Origin: UBA11612 sp965228575
GTDB taxonomy: Bacteria > Pseudomonadota > Alphaproteobacteria > Rhodospirillales > Rhodospirillaceae
NCBI GenBank assembly: GCA_965228575.1
Contig: CBDDHW010000016.1
Span: 1-64,000, forward strand
Direction of reading: 5' to 3'
DNA: 64,000 nucleotides
Within the stretch, counting starts at the first letter, position 1. Each line of letters starts with the position of its first letter. Shown here in pieces: positions 35,118-44,073 of the stretch. Position numbers and translations under genes: made by a program. Under the pieces are notes generated by a model that saw only the letters and a list, made by a program, of their open reading frames with translations, did no database searches and was not told the DNA's origin.

Positions 35118-37850
35118 ATGACAATGCACAGTAGTCAGCGAATGAACACCAGCGCCCACCAACATACCCATCAATCACATTCAGTTGCAAAACGCCTTGC
35201 CGCTTTTAGCATCGTATTGGTCCTGGGTTGTACCTTGATTCTAATTGCCGCCTATGTATCCCGATTGTGGGTCGCCGAAAAACTTCTCGTCAATGTCGCC
35301 GCTGAGCAGGGGCTCACTTCATTGACTTTGGACGTAACAAGGCTCGATAGCTCAAACGTTACAATCGAGAATATTGCCGCTCCGAGTAAATCTCTTTTAG
35401 TCAGGAGATTAGAGATTGATTTTACGTGGCGCGAAATATTTGAACGCCGAGTGGAAAAAGTCGTGGTTCAAGGAGTCCAAATCAACATCGACGCTGGCAA
35501 CCAGGATTTCAATTTTAGCACTCTTACTGACTTGAGCAGCGAGGAGGAAAATTCGAACTCAAATCAATTTTTCGAGGCGAGACAGGTGTCGGTTAGTGAT
35601 GCTGTCGTCACCTTAGAGTGGAATCAACGCACATTTACCTTTGGGATGGAGCTTGAGGCGCTAGAAAACCCGAACGGTTGGGACACCGGCTTCTCGGGTC
35701 TTCTGGAAGGAGATTACGGCACGCTCCAAGCCAACTGGAAGGGCACGATCAATCTTGACGATCTCGCTGGGTCCAGCGGCCGCGGGGCAATAGGCGTTAA
35801 CGTTGGCACTCTCGGGACAGTGGAGAATGTTAGCGCGTCTGGAACTATTGTCGCGCTCTTAGACGACCGCACACTTAAGGTGGAAATTCTGAGGCCAATA
35901 GCCTTCCGCTCAAAAAGTGTGCCGGTTGGCATTTCTATGCACTTGCCCGAGGAACTCGCGGTTGCCGTCGAAAACGGAATTGAAGGTACAATCTCGGGCA
36001 ATCAAGCGGCGGCTGTCACCGTTCGACAGACCGGCGAAAGTTTTTTCGCTGAGGCAGATCTTAGTGCCGAGCTCAAAACGGGGCGCACCAAAGTAGCGAC
36101 ACACTTCAAAGGCGAGCTGTCTGCCCAAGGTAACGGTAACATCGACCATTTTTTCGTGGAAAATCTCGAAACTGAGGTCGTTGATCTCCCCTTATATGGA
36201 GGGCGGTTTAGCGGAACTTTACACCTCGCCGAGATTGCCAGCCCAATATCAGAAAACACTGTGCCGACAAAATTGACGTTCGATTTTCGAACTCCGAGGC
36301 TAGACGGCATGCAAATTGATCGTATAGCCGGTGAAATAACTTCAAACCTAAGCGTCGAGAACTCGAGGTTGCATTTTGAGTCAAGGGACAGCCAGGTTAA
36401 CTTCGAAAATTTTAGAATTCCCTCTACCGTTCACATCCCGGGAACAACAACATTTAACCATACGTCCCGAGGGTCAGAATTTTCCTCAAATTTTACCGTG
36501 CCTTTAGGCGGCGACCAAAGTTCGCCTATTGAATTCGACGTGGCAGGGACACTCTCAACGCTTTCAGTTCACGTCGAGGCGATGGAGTCTCAAGAGCGCA
36601 TCAATGTTGAATTGCCCAAGTTACGATTGTTTGGTTCAGTTCGACCTAACGTCTGTGAAAAGATTGTGACGGTGAAACTGGACGACGGTTCAGTCGATCA
36701 CGCACTCGGCAAAATCAGTGATATCAGCGTTAATCTCTTCGTTCGAAACGACAGGATCAGCGGTACAACCGATCTGAGAATTGACCGAGTTGGGGATGTC
36801 CAATTTGAAAGTCCGGCGCAACAACTTGGTCTTCGCGCGATCACAACCTTTCGCCAAAACTCCGGTACAACTTTGGCCTCAGGCGGTCTGAAGGCCCACA
36901 ATACTGCGGTTTTCGCACAATACACTGCACAGATAGAAAATGACGGGTCTTCTGGGAATTTATACTTAGAGATACCACGCGCCCGCCTTGGCTCACGTGG
37001 CTCGATCAATGCGTCTATGGTGTCTGCATTCGTCCCTGTGACCGATCTTGGGGGTATCGCCAGTCTCGATATTAATGTTGATTGGGACGAATCTGGACTC
37101 AGACATTCTGGTACGCTTGATATAAACAACGGACGACTCGAAACGCCTTATGGTGATGTGAACGGCCTAACAACAAACCTCGCACTTGAGTCTCTATGGC
37201 CACCGCGCGCCAATATGCCACAAATCGTTGAGATAAAGGAATTGAATTTTGGCATTCCTCTCACAAATCTAAATGCGGAAATAACGTGGCCTGGCGACAA
37301 CACAAGTTTAATTGAGAATATTTCCGTGAGTACTTATAGCGGACGCCTATACGCCGCTGACATATTGATTCCGTTTGAAAAACCGGCGGGCGATTTTATT
37401 GTGACTGCCGAAGATATAAATATCTCCACCCTCACCGCCCTAGCCGACATCGATGGCCTTAAAATCGATGGATTTCTATCAGGAAAAATACCAGTTCATG
37501 TTTCTCCGGAAGATTTAAAAATTGCCGGAGCTCACTTAACTACGGCAATGCCCGGCGTTGTACAGTATCGACCAACTCCGGCTCCGGCTGGGTTGGCGAA
37601 TACCGGAGGGGGTGCCTTACTCTTAAGAGCACTGGACAATTTTAAATACGATAGCATCAGCGTCCTTATAGATGGGAGCGTCCAAGACGAAATGGACGTC
37701 AATCTGTTATTTCAAGGACGCAACCCCGATCTGTATGACGGTTACCCTATTTCCTTTAACCTTAATCTGAATGGGAAGCTCTTTGAGATTGCTAAAAGTG
37801 GGTTGTCTGGTTACCGCCTACCGCAGACTTTAAGGAATGGAACTCGCTAG
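35118..37850 (+). CDS. ydbH: YdbH-like intermembrane (AsmA-type) protein
   Basis: A 910-residue protein with one N-terminal membrane anchor (LAAFSIVLVLGCTLILIAAY) and a long periplasmic beta-rich body, as in AsmA/TamB-like lipid bridges. The C-terminal portion IDGFLSGKIPVHVSPEDL followed by GGALLLRALDNFKYDSISV is the YdbH signature. In E. coli YdbH spans the periplasm, contacts the outer-membrane lipoprotein YnbE, and helps move phospholipid to the outer membrane. Here ynbE-like and ydbL-like genes follow directly, confirming the assignment. Start ATG 35118, weak ribosome site. Confidence 0.85.
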   Translation: MTMHSSQRMNTSAHQHTHQSHSVAKRLAAFSIVLVLGCTLILIAAYVSRLWVAEKLLVNVAAEQGLTSLTLDVTRLDSSNVTIENIAAPSKSLLVRRLEIDFTWREIFERRVEKVVVQGVQINIDAGNQDFNFSTLTDLSSEEENSNSNQFFEARQVSVSDAVVTLEWNQRTFTFGMELEALENPNGWDTGFSGLLEGDYGTLQANWKGTINLDDLAGSSGRGAIGVNVGTLGTVENVSASGTIVALLDDRTLKVEILRPIAFRSKSVPVGISMHLPEELAVAVENGIEGTISGNQAAAVTVRQTGESFFAEADLSAELKTGRTKVATHFKGELSAQGNGNIDHFFVENLETEVVDLPLYGGRFSGTLHLAEIASPISENTVPTKLTFDFRTPRLDGMQIDRIAGEITSNLSVENSRLHFESRDSQVNFENFRIPSTVHIPGTTTFNHTSRGSEFSSNFTVPLGGDQSSPIEFDVAGTLSTLSVHVEAMESQERINVELPKLRLFGSVRPNVCEKIVTVKLDDGSVDHALGKISDISVNLFVRNDRISGTTDLRIDRVGDVQFESPAQQLGLRAITTFRQNSGTTLASGGLKAHNTAVFAQYTAQIENDGSSGNLYLEIPRARLGSRGSINASMVSAFVPVTDLGGIASLDINVDWDESGLRHSGTLDINNGRLETPYGDVNGLTTNLALESLWPPRANMPQIVEIKELNFGIPLTNLNAEITWPGDNTSLIENISVSTYSGRLYAADILIPFEKPAGDFIVTAEDINISTLTALADIDGLKIDGFLSGKIPVHVSPEDLKIAGAHLTTAMPGVVQYRPTPAPAGLANTGGGALLLRALDNFKYDSISVLIDGSVQDEMDVNLLFQGRNPDLYDGYPISFNLNLNGKLFEIAKSGLSGYRLPQTLRNGTR

Positions 37851-37991
37851 ACCTAATGTTTGCGGATGCTTGTTGTCACATTGTTGCCGTTTTGATCTGG
37901 AAGATTCCGTTTCCAATTGCCATGTTGGATAGCTCTGAAAAATGGGGCAAACTTCGAGAGAAATTAGAGTGAGAAAATGCAGGAGGTTATT

Positions 37992-38213
37992 TTGACATCG
38001 CTCAGGCCGCAAATAGCTCAAGCAAGAATTATGAGCGGTGTAATTTTTAGCTTAGTAGCCGGATGGCTATCTGCCTGCACCCCGACGGTTAGATTGGAAG
38101 TCCCCGATAAACCCATCGTAATAAACTTGAACGTAAAAATTGAGCAAGAAGTACGTATAAAACTCGAGAAAGGTGTCGAGGAAGTCGTCGAAGAAAATCC
38201 AGATATCTTTTGA
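37992..38213 (+). CDS. ynbE: YnbE-like outer-membrane lipoprotein
   Basis: A small lipoprotein with lipobox LSAC followed by a conserved tail: TPTVRLEVPDKPIVINLNV, KIEQEV, and EEVVEENPDIF, matching YnbE. YnbE multimers dock the C-terminus of YdbH at the outer membrane. AGGAGG lies five bases before a TTG at 37992, which I take as the start; an ATG at 37977 sits before that ribosome site. 73 residues. Second gene of the ydbH-ynbE-ydbL operon. Confidence 0.82.
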   Translation: MTSLRPQIAQARIMSGVIFSLVAGWLSACTPTVRLEVPDKPIVINLNVKIEQEVRIKLEKGVEEVVEENPDIF

Positions 38214-38245
38214 TAATTGTGTGTGAAAAATTAGGAGTATTGGAT

Positions 38246-38614
38246 ATGGAGTGTGACTTTAGCCGTAGACAAACAATCCACGGGCTGGGGTTGCTCATGT
38301 TCGGGGCTGGAGTTGGTCCTGGTGTACTGGCGACACCAGCATTTGCGAGCGAGTTAGACGACGCACGCGATTCTGGCGCTATTGGTGAACGTCCAGATGG
38401 GCTTATTGGCGCGGTAAGCCCAGATGCGCCCGCCCATATTCTATCGCTGGTCGACAACGTGAATCGTGCCCGCTTAGAGAGTTACCAACAACTCGCCGAA
38501 AGAGAGGGCACTCGTCTTGAGGCGGTACAAGCTGTCGCCGGTGGGCAGGTTGAGAAAGCTGTGCGGAATGGATGGTATGTAATGGATCCGAACGGGTCTT
38601 GGCGCAAAAGATAG
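38246..38614 (+). CDS. ydbL: YdbL-like (DUF1318) periplasmic protein
   Basis: A 122-residue exported protein of the DUF1318 family. The leader contains SRRQTIHGLGLLMFG, which reads as a twin-arginine-like signal, unlike the Sec signal of E. coli YdbL. The mature part has DARDSGAIGERPDGLIG and VNRARLESYQQLAEREGT, characteristic of the family. YdbL modulates the YdbH-YnbE bridge. AGGAG eight bases before the ATG at 38246 sets the start. Confidence 0.84.
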   Translation: MECDFSRRQTIHGLGLLMFGAGVGPGVLATPAFASELDDARDSGAIGERPDGLIGAVSPDAPAHILSLVDNVNRARLESYQQLAEREGTRLEAVQAVAGGQVEKAVRNGWYVMDPNGSWRKR

Positions 38615-38632
38615 TATTTCGCTGGAAATAGA

Positions 38633-39037
38633 TTACCGAATAAGTCCAATGCTGGTCAGCGCTTGTGCCCGTCCCATCAAAGACTGATTGAACTCGTAAA
38701 TTGCAACATTGCGCTCGGCTTCGACCGCCGCGGGTAGAGCCCCACGAGATCCTGCAGTCGATTGGGCATGCATGATCGCCGTTCCGACCTCTCGTGAGAC
38801 AAGCACTCCGCCAAAACTTACAACGCGATCTCTGAACGGTCCGTAAGGGGCTTGGCGACGGCGATCATCAAATCCATGACGATCATCAACAAAATGAGGA
38901 TTGTCATCGCGCGCAGGCGCTGCAAAAGAACCAACAACCGGTTCAACAGTTTCAAAGGTTGTAGCCACAGGTAATCGTTGTGCAACCCGAGCGGGTCCAC
39001 TGACTATCCCAGCATTTGCGACCTGAGCCGTGCTCAT
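38633..39037 (-). CDS. Unknown 134-residue protein
   Basis: No family recognised. No signal peptide or membrane helix; the middle (~45-65) is charged and low in complexity (ARDDNPHFVDDRHGFDDRRR), probably disordered; the C-terminal half is alanine-rich and helical (GAIMHAQST-like region, AAVEAERNVAIYEFNQSL). AAGGA stands 12 bases before the ATG, rather far. It converges on ydbL 18 bases away and lies downstream, on the same strand, of the predicted SOS-controlled small gene at a distance of about 200 bases. Confidence 0.6.
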   Translation of the reverse strand: MSTAQVANAGIVSGPARVAQRLPVATTFETVEPVVGSFAAPARDDNPHFVDDRHGFDDRRRQAPYGPFRDRVVSFGGVLVSREVGTAIMHAQSTAGSRGALPAAVEAERNVAIYEFNQSLMGRAQALTSIGLIR

Positions 39038-39242
39038 ATGGACGGCATCCTTAACCTAAAAAGAAAATCGTTAACCTTATAGTACGTCTGATATAGGCGT
39101 GACCATCTACCAGAGTCAAACAACTCACGAAAACACGGTTACGTGAATTGCAGAATTTATTAAACAATTCAAAAGGTTAATAGCATGTTAACATATTTGG
39201 CTGGCTGGCTCTGAAAACTACGCCCAAGGCCAGTTATCTAGC

Positions 39243-39341
39243 CTAAGTGTTTAGCGCTAAAGCCAAAACCGACCACAGGTAAAGTGTGATGAATAGGCCG
39301 AGTAAAGCCGCAGCTTCTTTGAAGAAAATACTCGCGGACAT
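39243..39341 (-). CDS. Predicted 32-residue single-span membrane peptide, LexA-box controlled
   Basis: A 33-codon frame from an ATG at 39341 with AGGGA eight bases upstream. The peptide begins MSASIFFKEAAALLGLFITL and continues YLWSVLALALNT: a lysine/glutamate pair, then one transmembrane helix of about 20 residues. Its promoter has a TTGACA box, 17 bases of spacing and TCTTAT, with a GTTC-N7-GTTC LexA-type box in the spacer. In Caulobacter the SOS-induced division inhibitor SidA is a 29-residue inner-membrane peptide; size, topology and regulation agree, but sequence homology is not claimed. Too short for certainty. Confidence 0.55.
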   Translation of the reverse strand: MSASIFFKEAAALLGLFITLYLWSVLALALNT

Positions 39342-39369
39342 GGGCTAAATCCCTATCTATGTTTATGTT

Positions 39370-39413
39370 TTGTTCTTATTTGGGATAAGAACAAATTAAG
39401 AACATATTGTCAA
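39370..39413 (-). promoter_or_regulatory. Promoter with embedded LexA (SOS) box
   Basis: On the minus strand TTGACA (39413-39408) and TCTTAT (39390-39385) are 17 bases apart. The alphaproteobacterial SOS box GTTC-TTAATTT-GTTC (39403-39389) fills the spacer, the classic site for repression. A further half site makes a palindrome TTGTTCTTAT / ATAAGAACAA (39370-39394), so two LexA dimers or a second regulator may bind. The same DNA lies about 75 bases before dusA, so control of dusA is also possible. Confidence 0.65.
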
Positions 39414-39478
39414 TGACCTAAATCGCCCGTAGGTAACTGACAGGAACCAGCAGCAACACCCGGTGGGGCTCTTTAACC

Positions 39479-40510
39479 ATGATTGGTACAGCGAATCGTC
39501 TGGCAAAATCGCGGCCTAGCCATCGTTTTTGTGTGGCTCCGATGATGGATTTTACAGATCGCCATTGCCGATTTTTGATGCGGCTTCTCTCGCGCGAGGC
39601 CCTGCTCTACACCGAAATGATAACTGCGACGGCCCTCACCAGAGGTCACTCGCCGGACCGTTTTCTAGACTTCAACGATAAGGAACACCCGGTCGCAGTG
39701 CAGGTTGGCGGAAGCGATCCTACAGAGCTCGCACGTGCGACCCAAATGGCAAACGATTGGGGATACGATGAAGTTAACCTCAACGTTGGATGCCCTAGTG
39801 ACCGCGTGACATCCGGTCGTTTTGGCGCGTGCCTGATGGCGGACCCGCATCTCGTCGCCGATTGCATCGCCGCCATGCGTAGCGCGTCTCAAATTCCTGT
39901 GACCGTAAAAACGCGGATCGGAATTGACGATCTTGACGAGAACCATCACCTCGACCTTTTTGTCGACACAGTTGCGAAAGCGGGATGCAACACTTTCATT
40001 ATCCATGCCAGAAAGGCATGGCTAAACGGATTGAGTCCGAAAGAAAATCGGGAAATTCCACCGTTAAATTATGAACGTGTGTATAATCTAAAAAATCAAT
40101 TTCCTGCGCTCGAAATCATTATCAATGGCGGGATTCAAAATCTCGAAACAGCTGAGGCAATCCTGAGCCCAAATAGGGGACTTTCATTGGACGGCGTCAT
40201 GTTGGGACGATCCGTTTACAACGCTCCCTATATGCTCGCAGAGGTCGATAACCGGTTTTTCGGAGATAAACCTCCAAGCCGTGATCGGTCCGGCATTGTT
40301 CGAGATTACATTGAATATGCCAAAATCGAGATGCAGCGCGGCGCTCGAAAACATCACGTTCTTAAGCATTTGGTGGGGCTATATTATGGCTGTGCCGGTG
40401 CACGTCTTTGGCGGCAAACCGTAACACGGGCTGGACAAGCCGAATGCAGGATCGAAGATCTTATCAGCCTCTCGGAATCTCTCGATTGCAGTTTGTTTGT
40501 CGCCGCCTAG
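39479..40510 (+). CDS. dusA: tRNA-dihydrouridine(20/20a) synthase DusA
   Basis: Reduces uridine 20/20a of tRNA D-loops using FMN. Seen: FCVAPMMDFTDRHCRFLMRL with the FMN-binding start, PVAVQVGGSDP, the catalytic cysteine in NLNVGCPSDRV, FIIHARKAWLNGLSPKENRE (DusA type), and GVMLGRSVYNAP. 343 residues, a usual length. ATG at 39479. dusA 5' ends are known targets of some integrative elements, but no integrase or repeat is seen here. Confidence 0.93.
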   Translation: MIGTANRLAKSRPSHRFCVAPMMDFTDRHCRFLMRLLSREALLYTEMITATALTRGHSPDRFLDFNDKEHPVAVQVGGSDPTELARATQMANDWGYDEVNLNVGCPSDRVTSGRFGACLMADPHLVADCIAAMRSASQIPVTVKTRIGIDDLDENHHLDLFVDTVAKAGCNTFIIHARKAWLNGLSPKENREIPPLNYERVYNLKNQFPALEIIINGGIQNLETAEAILSPNRGLSLDGVMLGRSVYNAPYMLAEVDNRFFGDKPPSRDRSGIVRDYIEYAKIEMQRGARKHHVLKHLVGLYYGCAGARLWRQTVTRAGQAECRIEDLISLSESLDCSLFVAA

Positions 40511-40647
40511 GCATTCAATAATCAGAATCTAAGCGCGCTATGCAGGATAGATAAAAATGGGATTGGACACTCTCAAATAACTGTTAAATTGGAGAGCCTT
40601 GCAGATCCAGACTTAAGCATGAAAGTATTTGTGGAAATGGTAGAGAA

Positions 40648-41361
40648 ATGAGTGCTCATAACACTCCAAGATATGCTGTGTATTTCGCGCCTGAGCCAGA
40701 CAGCGAGCTGGATGCGTTCGGTTCCTCTTGGTTAGGGCGAAACATGGATGGAGTCGATGCCAAAGAGGTTGCAATAATATCCGGATTGGACGAAAGCCGT
40801 AGACAAGAGTTAACCGAAAGTCCCAGGCGATACGGGTTTCATGGCACTTTGAAACCACCATTTGAACTCAATCCTTCCACAACGATCGACGCGCTACTAA
40901 GAACGGCTCACATATTTGCGCGAGGACTATCACCAGTTGAGATTCCGCCCCTGGAACTCGCTGTCATCGGAAAATTTATAGCGTTAACTCCCACCAGCCA
41001 ATCGGCAGAACTAGAAAAGCTATCTGCCGCGTGCGTTAGAGCCTTTGAAGCCTTTAGAAGCCCATTGACGACCGAACAACTGAAAAACTACAGATCGAAT
41101 AAGTTGACCGTGCACCAAGAACAAATGCTGGAACACTGGGGATATCCATACGTTATGGAAGAGTTCCGCTTCCATATGTCTTTAACCGATAGAATAGACG
41201 ATGCAGAAGAACGCGAGAAAATTTTCTCGGCGCTGAAATCTTTAGTTAAACCTGTTCTGGGAAAGCCCATCGCTGCAAAACACATCACCGTCTTCGGTCA
41301 AAGCGGCAGAGATCAACCGATGGTCGCCATCGAGCGCATACCGTTCGGCAAGCAGGGCTGA
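40648..41361 (+). CDS. DUF1045 2H-phosphoesterase-like protein
   Basis: A 237-residue protein of the DUF1045 family, often annotated as a phosphonate-metabolism protein. The two H-x-T/S motifs of the 2H phosphoesterase fold are RYGFHGTLKPPF near residue 65 and FRFHMSLT near residue 175; AVYFAPEPDSELDAFGSSWLG is the typical opening. Family members include PhnN/PhnM-linked enzymes in carbon-phosphorus lyase operons, but no phn gene lies nearby, so the substrate is uncertain. Probably cotranscribed with the next gene. Confidence 0.85.
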   Translation: MSAHNTPRYAVYFAPEPDSELDAFGSSWLGRNMDGVDAKEVAIISGLDESRRQELTESPRRYGFHGTLKPPFELNPSTTIDALLRTAHIFARGLSPVEIPPLELAVIGKFIALTPTSQSAELEKLSAACVRAFEAFRSPLTTEQLKNYRSNKLTVHQEQMLEHWGYPYVMEEFRFHMSLTDRIDDAEEREKIFSALKSLVKPVLGKPIAAKHITVFGQSGRDQPMVAIERIPFGKQG

Positions 41362-41468
41362 CATGCGTCAACTTGCGTCGGGTACCGTTGGACGCAAAAC
41401 ATCGCCGTAAAAGATCAATGGCGCCCTTACACACACTTAAATACTTCATAAACAAAGGCCGGGAAGTA

Positions 41469-42806
41469 ATGTTTCTTGGACTTCGCACCCTTGGCCGTTT
41501 GATAAAAAATGAAAATAAAATAGTGCACAGCACATCTTCAACAACGGTTGGCTCACGCATTTATTGGGATGACATTGATAAGCACACCCTCAGCCATCTA
41601 GTTGGCGAAACTGAAACAAAAGCAAGCGGTCGCGTACAGACGGTTACACTTGTGGATTTCCGTAAATCAATTGGAGATCTATGGGAAAAATATCAAGATC
41701 GAATAGTGTTGATCGCTGACTCAACGATCGCACGCATGATCGGGAGAGGTAATACGTATATCGCCCAAGACAATGATACGTGGATTCTTCTCTTCCCAGA
41801 ACTGGCCGAAGAACACGCTCAAGAATTGACTGATTCTATCGCCTCGGCTATCGGCGATAAGCTGATGGGAGCTAAGTTCACTCCGCACGAAGCACCCTTT
41901 CCGAGTACAGCGAGGTTAAATTTTGATAGAGCAGTTAACTCCGATGGAACGGTCGATGTTAGGGCCCTGAAGAATGAGGTTTCTAAGGTACGGGCGGCAC
42001 AAGTTTCCGCGTCGACAGGTAGAAAAATTTCCGCGACTTATAAACCGGAACCTTTGGAGAAAATTCCAAAGGCGGCAACTGCCCGGCGAAAGTCCAGCTC
42101 ATCTCAATTTAAATCCCTACTCATACCTTCTTGGAGCGCCGATACTGAATGTGTAGATAGCTTTTTTTTTCGGGCCTTTACGGAGACAAATGCAAACGTT
42201 TTCCAACCCGGAAAAGAACCAGTCGACCCCCACGACGCACTGGATTTATTTCAAAAAGCGTCAGCATTTTTTCACGACATGTTGAATACCGGATTGAGGG
42301 CAAAGTTTACGATCCCGCTTCCGTTTGGTGTTTTGACCGGACCATCCCTCGAACACTTTCACAAGATGATCGCGGCGTTCCCACAACGGCAACGACTTCT
42401 TCAGCTCCGTTTAGAAGTCACCAATATACCAGAGTCGGCAGGAGCTGAGAATTTAGTGGGTATACGAGAACGGTTTAGGCCGTTCGTACGCGATGTGGCT
42501 TTTTCCACAAATCCAATGTATCCGAACAGCCAAATACTCGCTCTCGATCATATCGTTGTCGGTGGCGATTTTATTGAAGAGCGAGGCCTTAGTGACGAAA
42601 ATCTATTTCAGGCTTTATTACATTTTCGCCACTCGGTTGGCCGACGCACAGCTTTTGTCCTAGATCTTAATAGTAAGGCAAAAATTGGGGCTGCTCTTAG
42701 GGCAGGCATTCACGAAATTGGTGGCCGTGGCCTTGCCGACGCGCAAAAATATTTTCCGGAAAAACTAAACACAATAAGCCGCAAAGACTTACTCTCAAAT
42801 CAATGA
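41469..42806 (+). CDS. Unknown protein with degenerate GGDEF/EAL-like halves
   Basis: No clear family. The N-terminal part (residues ~50-130; VLIADSTIARMIGRGNTYIA, DTWILLFPELAEEHAQ) recalls the cyclase palm fold without a GGDEF motif. A basic, serine-rich linker follows (~195-215). The C-terminal part (~235-440; LFQKASAFFHDMLNTGLRAK, LLQLRLEVTNIPESA, FVLDLNSKAKIGAALRAGI) recalls an EAL barrel lacking the catalytic Glu-Ala-Leu. It may bind nucleotide or act as a scaffold. Start uncertain: TTG 41373, ATG 41418 or ATG 41469 (GGAAG upstream). Confidence 0.55.
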   Translation: MFLGLRTLGRLIKNENKIVHSTSSTTVGSRIYWDDIDKHTLSHLVGETETKASGRVQTVTLVDFRKSIGDLWEKYQDRIVLIADSTIARMIGRGNTYIAQDNDTWILLFPELAEEHAQELTDSIASAIGDKLMGAKFTPHEAPFPSTARLNFDRAVNSDGTVDVRALKNEVSKVRAAQVSASTGRKISATYKPEPLEKIPKAATARRKSSSSQFKSLLIPSWSADTECVDSFFFRAFTETNANVFQPGKEPVDPHDALDLFQKASAFFHDMLNTGLRAKFTIPLPFGVLTGPSLEHFHKMIAAFPQRQRLLQLRLEVTNIPESAGAENLVGIRERFRPFVRDVAFSTNPMYPNSQILALDHIVVGGDFIEERGLSDENLFQALLHFRHSVGRRTAFVLDLNSKAKIGAALRAGIHEIGGRGLADAQKYFPEKLNTISRKDLLSNQ

Positions 42807-42841
42807 AAAAATCAGGTTCTCTGCACAACTGTCAAAAAGAT

Positions 42842-44065
42842 TTACCTGCCAACGCCCAAGAATTCGGCGATCGTAGTGGCGGCTCGTGCTGACGCAGGGA
42901 CATCTTTCTTGTCAAATGTTAGTGCAAACATCTTTTGTTGTAACGACCTGTACTTCGAATGATCTTGTTGTGCATCACGCAAGCACTTTTCTAAATCATA
43001 CACTTTGTCGATGACTGGGCCGAAATTCCAAAACAAATAGTTGGGGTCGTTCTGCCACTTTGCGTTGTGAGAATTTAGGAAAATGCATGGTCTTGGTTGA
43101 ATCAAAAATTCATAAACTTGGCTGCTTGCATCGCCAATATAAATATCCGCACCCAAGGTGTACGTCATATCCATGCTCGCAGGGCTTCCGAGATCAATGA
43201 GCATGTTGGGTTGGCCAAAGTATTTCTCTGGAAGATTTTTTCGGAATTTGACCGCAAACCGTTCAGACGAGATATGAATTCGTCGGAGAAATAACATGAC
43301 ATGTGGCGCGAAAACGAGATTGTAGTCTGGATTATTGTAAAAATACTCTAATATCTCCAATCCCATTGAATACCATGATGATAAAAAGGGCTCCGGGTGG
43401 GGATTGTAGAGAACCACGGGTTTATCGTTGGAAAACAAGCGCGGACGTTCTGAGGCGTTTAAATTAATCGAATCAAATTTGGAGTACCCAACAACTGACA
43501 TTTGAGCCTCGCTCAAATAACCGAGCTCTAAATACCGATCGCGCTGTTTCACACCCGGCAGCAGTACCAGATCATTGCCCGCAAACGAGGGTTGGAATCC
43601 TATAGAACGATCTCCGCCACCATGGTCAATTCGTATTATCTTGAGATGATCCAGGCCCTTGATTTTCTTTAGAAAAAGACTTGTTCCCTCCGTTACAACT
43701 AAAGCGTCAAATTCCGCAAAAATTGACCGATTGCTATATAGGTGATCAATTCGACTGAATGGCACAACAGGATCGGCAAGGCGGGCGAACGGCTTATGCC
43801 ATGCTGGAATGTCTAGCCTTAAGAAATTGCAAGATTCAGCAATTTGCGTCCCTGCGACCTCTCGCACAATGTTGAGTAAGCTGTCCGAAGTACCAAGAAC
43901 TGTGACCTCGACATTAGAATACTGACTGATCAAATACGGTATGACTGCCGCACTGTGACGGACCTGATGCCCCGCTTCATGATTGTATAGGAACGCGATT
44001 CGATATGGACTCGATGGTTCCGTACGCTCCGTCAGCGGTTGACGTTGTGATTGAGAGAAATCCAT
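42842..44065 (-). CDS. CDP-glycerol glycerophosphotransferase-like protein
   Basis: A GT-B-like protein of about 407 residues resembling CDP-glycerol:glycerophosphate transferases (TagF/TagB type). Features: RIAFLYNHEAGHQVRHSAAV at the N-terminus, LKIIRIDHGGGDRSIGFQ, PVVLYNPHPEP, LVFAPHVMLFLRR and, near the C-terminus, DIYIGDASSQVYEFLIQPRP with LNSHNAKW, matching the donor-binding part of the family. Gram-negative members add polyol phosphates to surface glycans. It overlaps the upstream nucleotidyltransferase if a TTG at 44077 is used; ATG 44065 is the first ATG. Confidence 0.75.
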   Translation of the reverse strand: MDFSQSQRQPLTERTEPSSPYRIAFLYNHEAGHQVRHSAAVIPYLISQYSNVEVTVLGTSDSLLNIVREVAGTQIAESCNFLRLDIPAWHKPFARLADPVVPFSRIDHLYSNRSIFAEFDALVVTEGTSLFLKKIKGLDHLKIIRIDHGGGDRSIGFQPSFAGNDLVLLPGVKQRDRYLELGYLSEAQMSVVGYSKFDSINLNASERPRLFSNDKPVVLYNPHPEPFLSSWYSMGLEILEYFYNNPDYNLVFAPHVMLFLRRIHISSERFAVKFRKNLPEKYFGQPNMLIDLGSPASMDMTYTLGADIYIGDASSQVYEFLIQPRPCIFLNSHNAKWQNDPNYLFWNFGPVIDKVYDLEKCLRDAQQDHSKYRSLQQKMFALTFDKKDVPASARAATTIAEFLGVGR

Positions 44066-44073
44066 TTCAATAT

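Noticed and set aside
39285..39344. Plus-strand 19-codon frame opposite the small membrane gene
   Set aside because: Very short, no ribosome site and no promoter on that strand; the minus-strand frame has both.
39479..40510. Integration site at dusA
   Set aside because: dusA is a known target for mobile elements, but no integrase, direct repeat or foreign gene block adjoins it.
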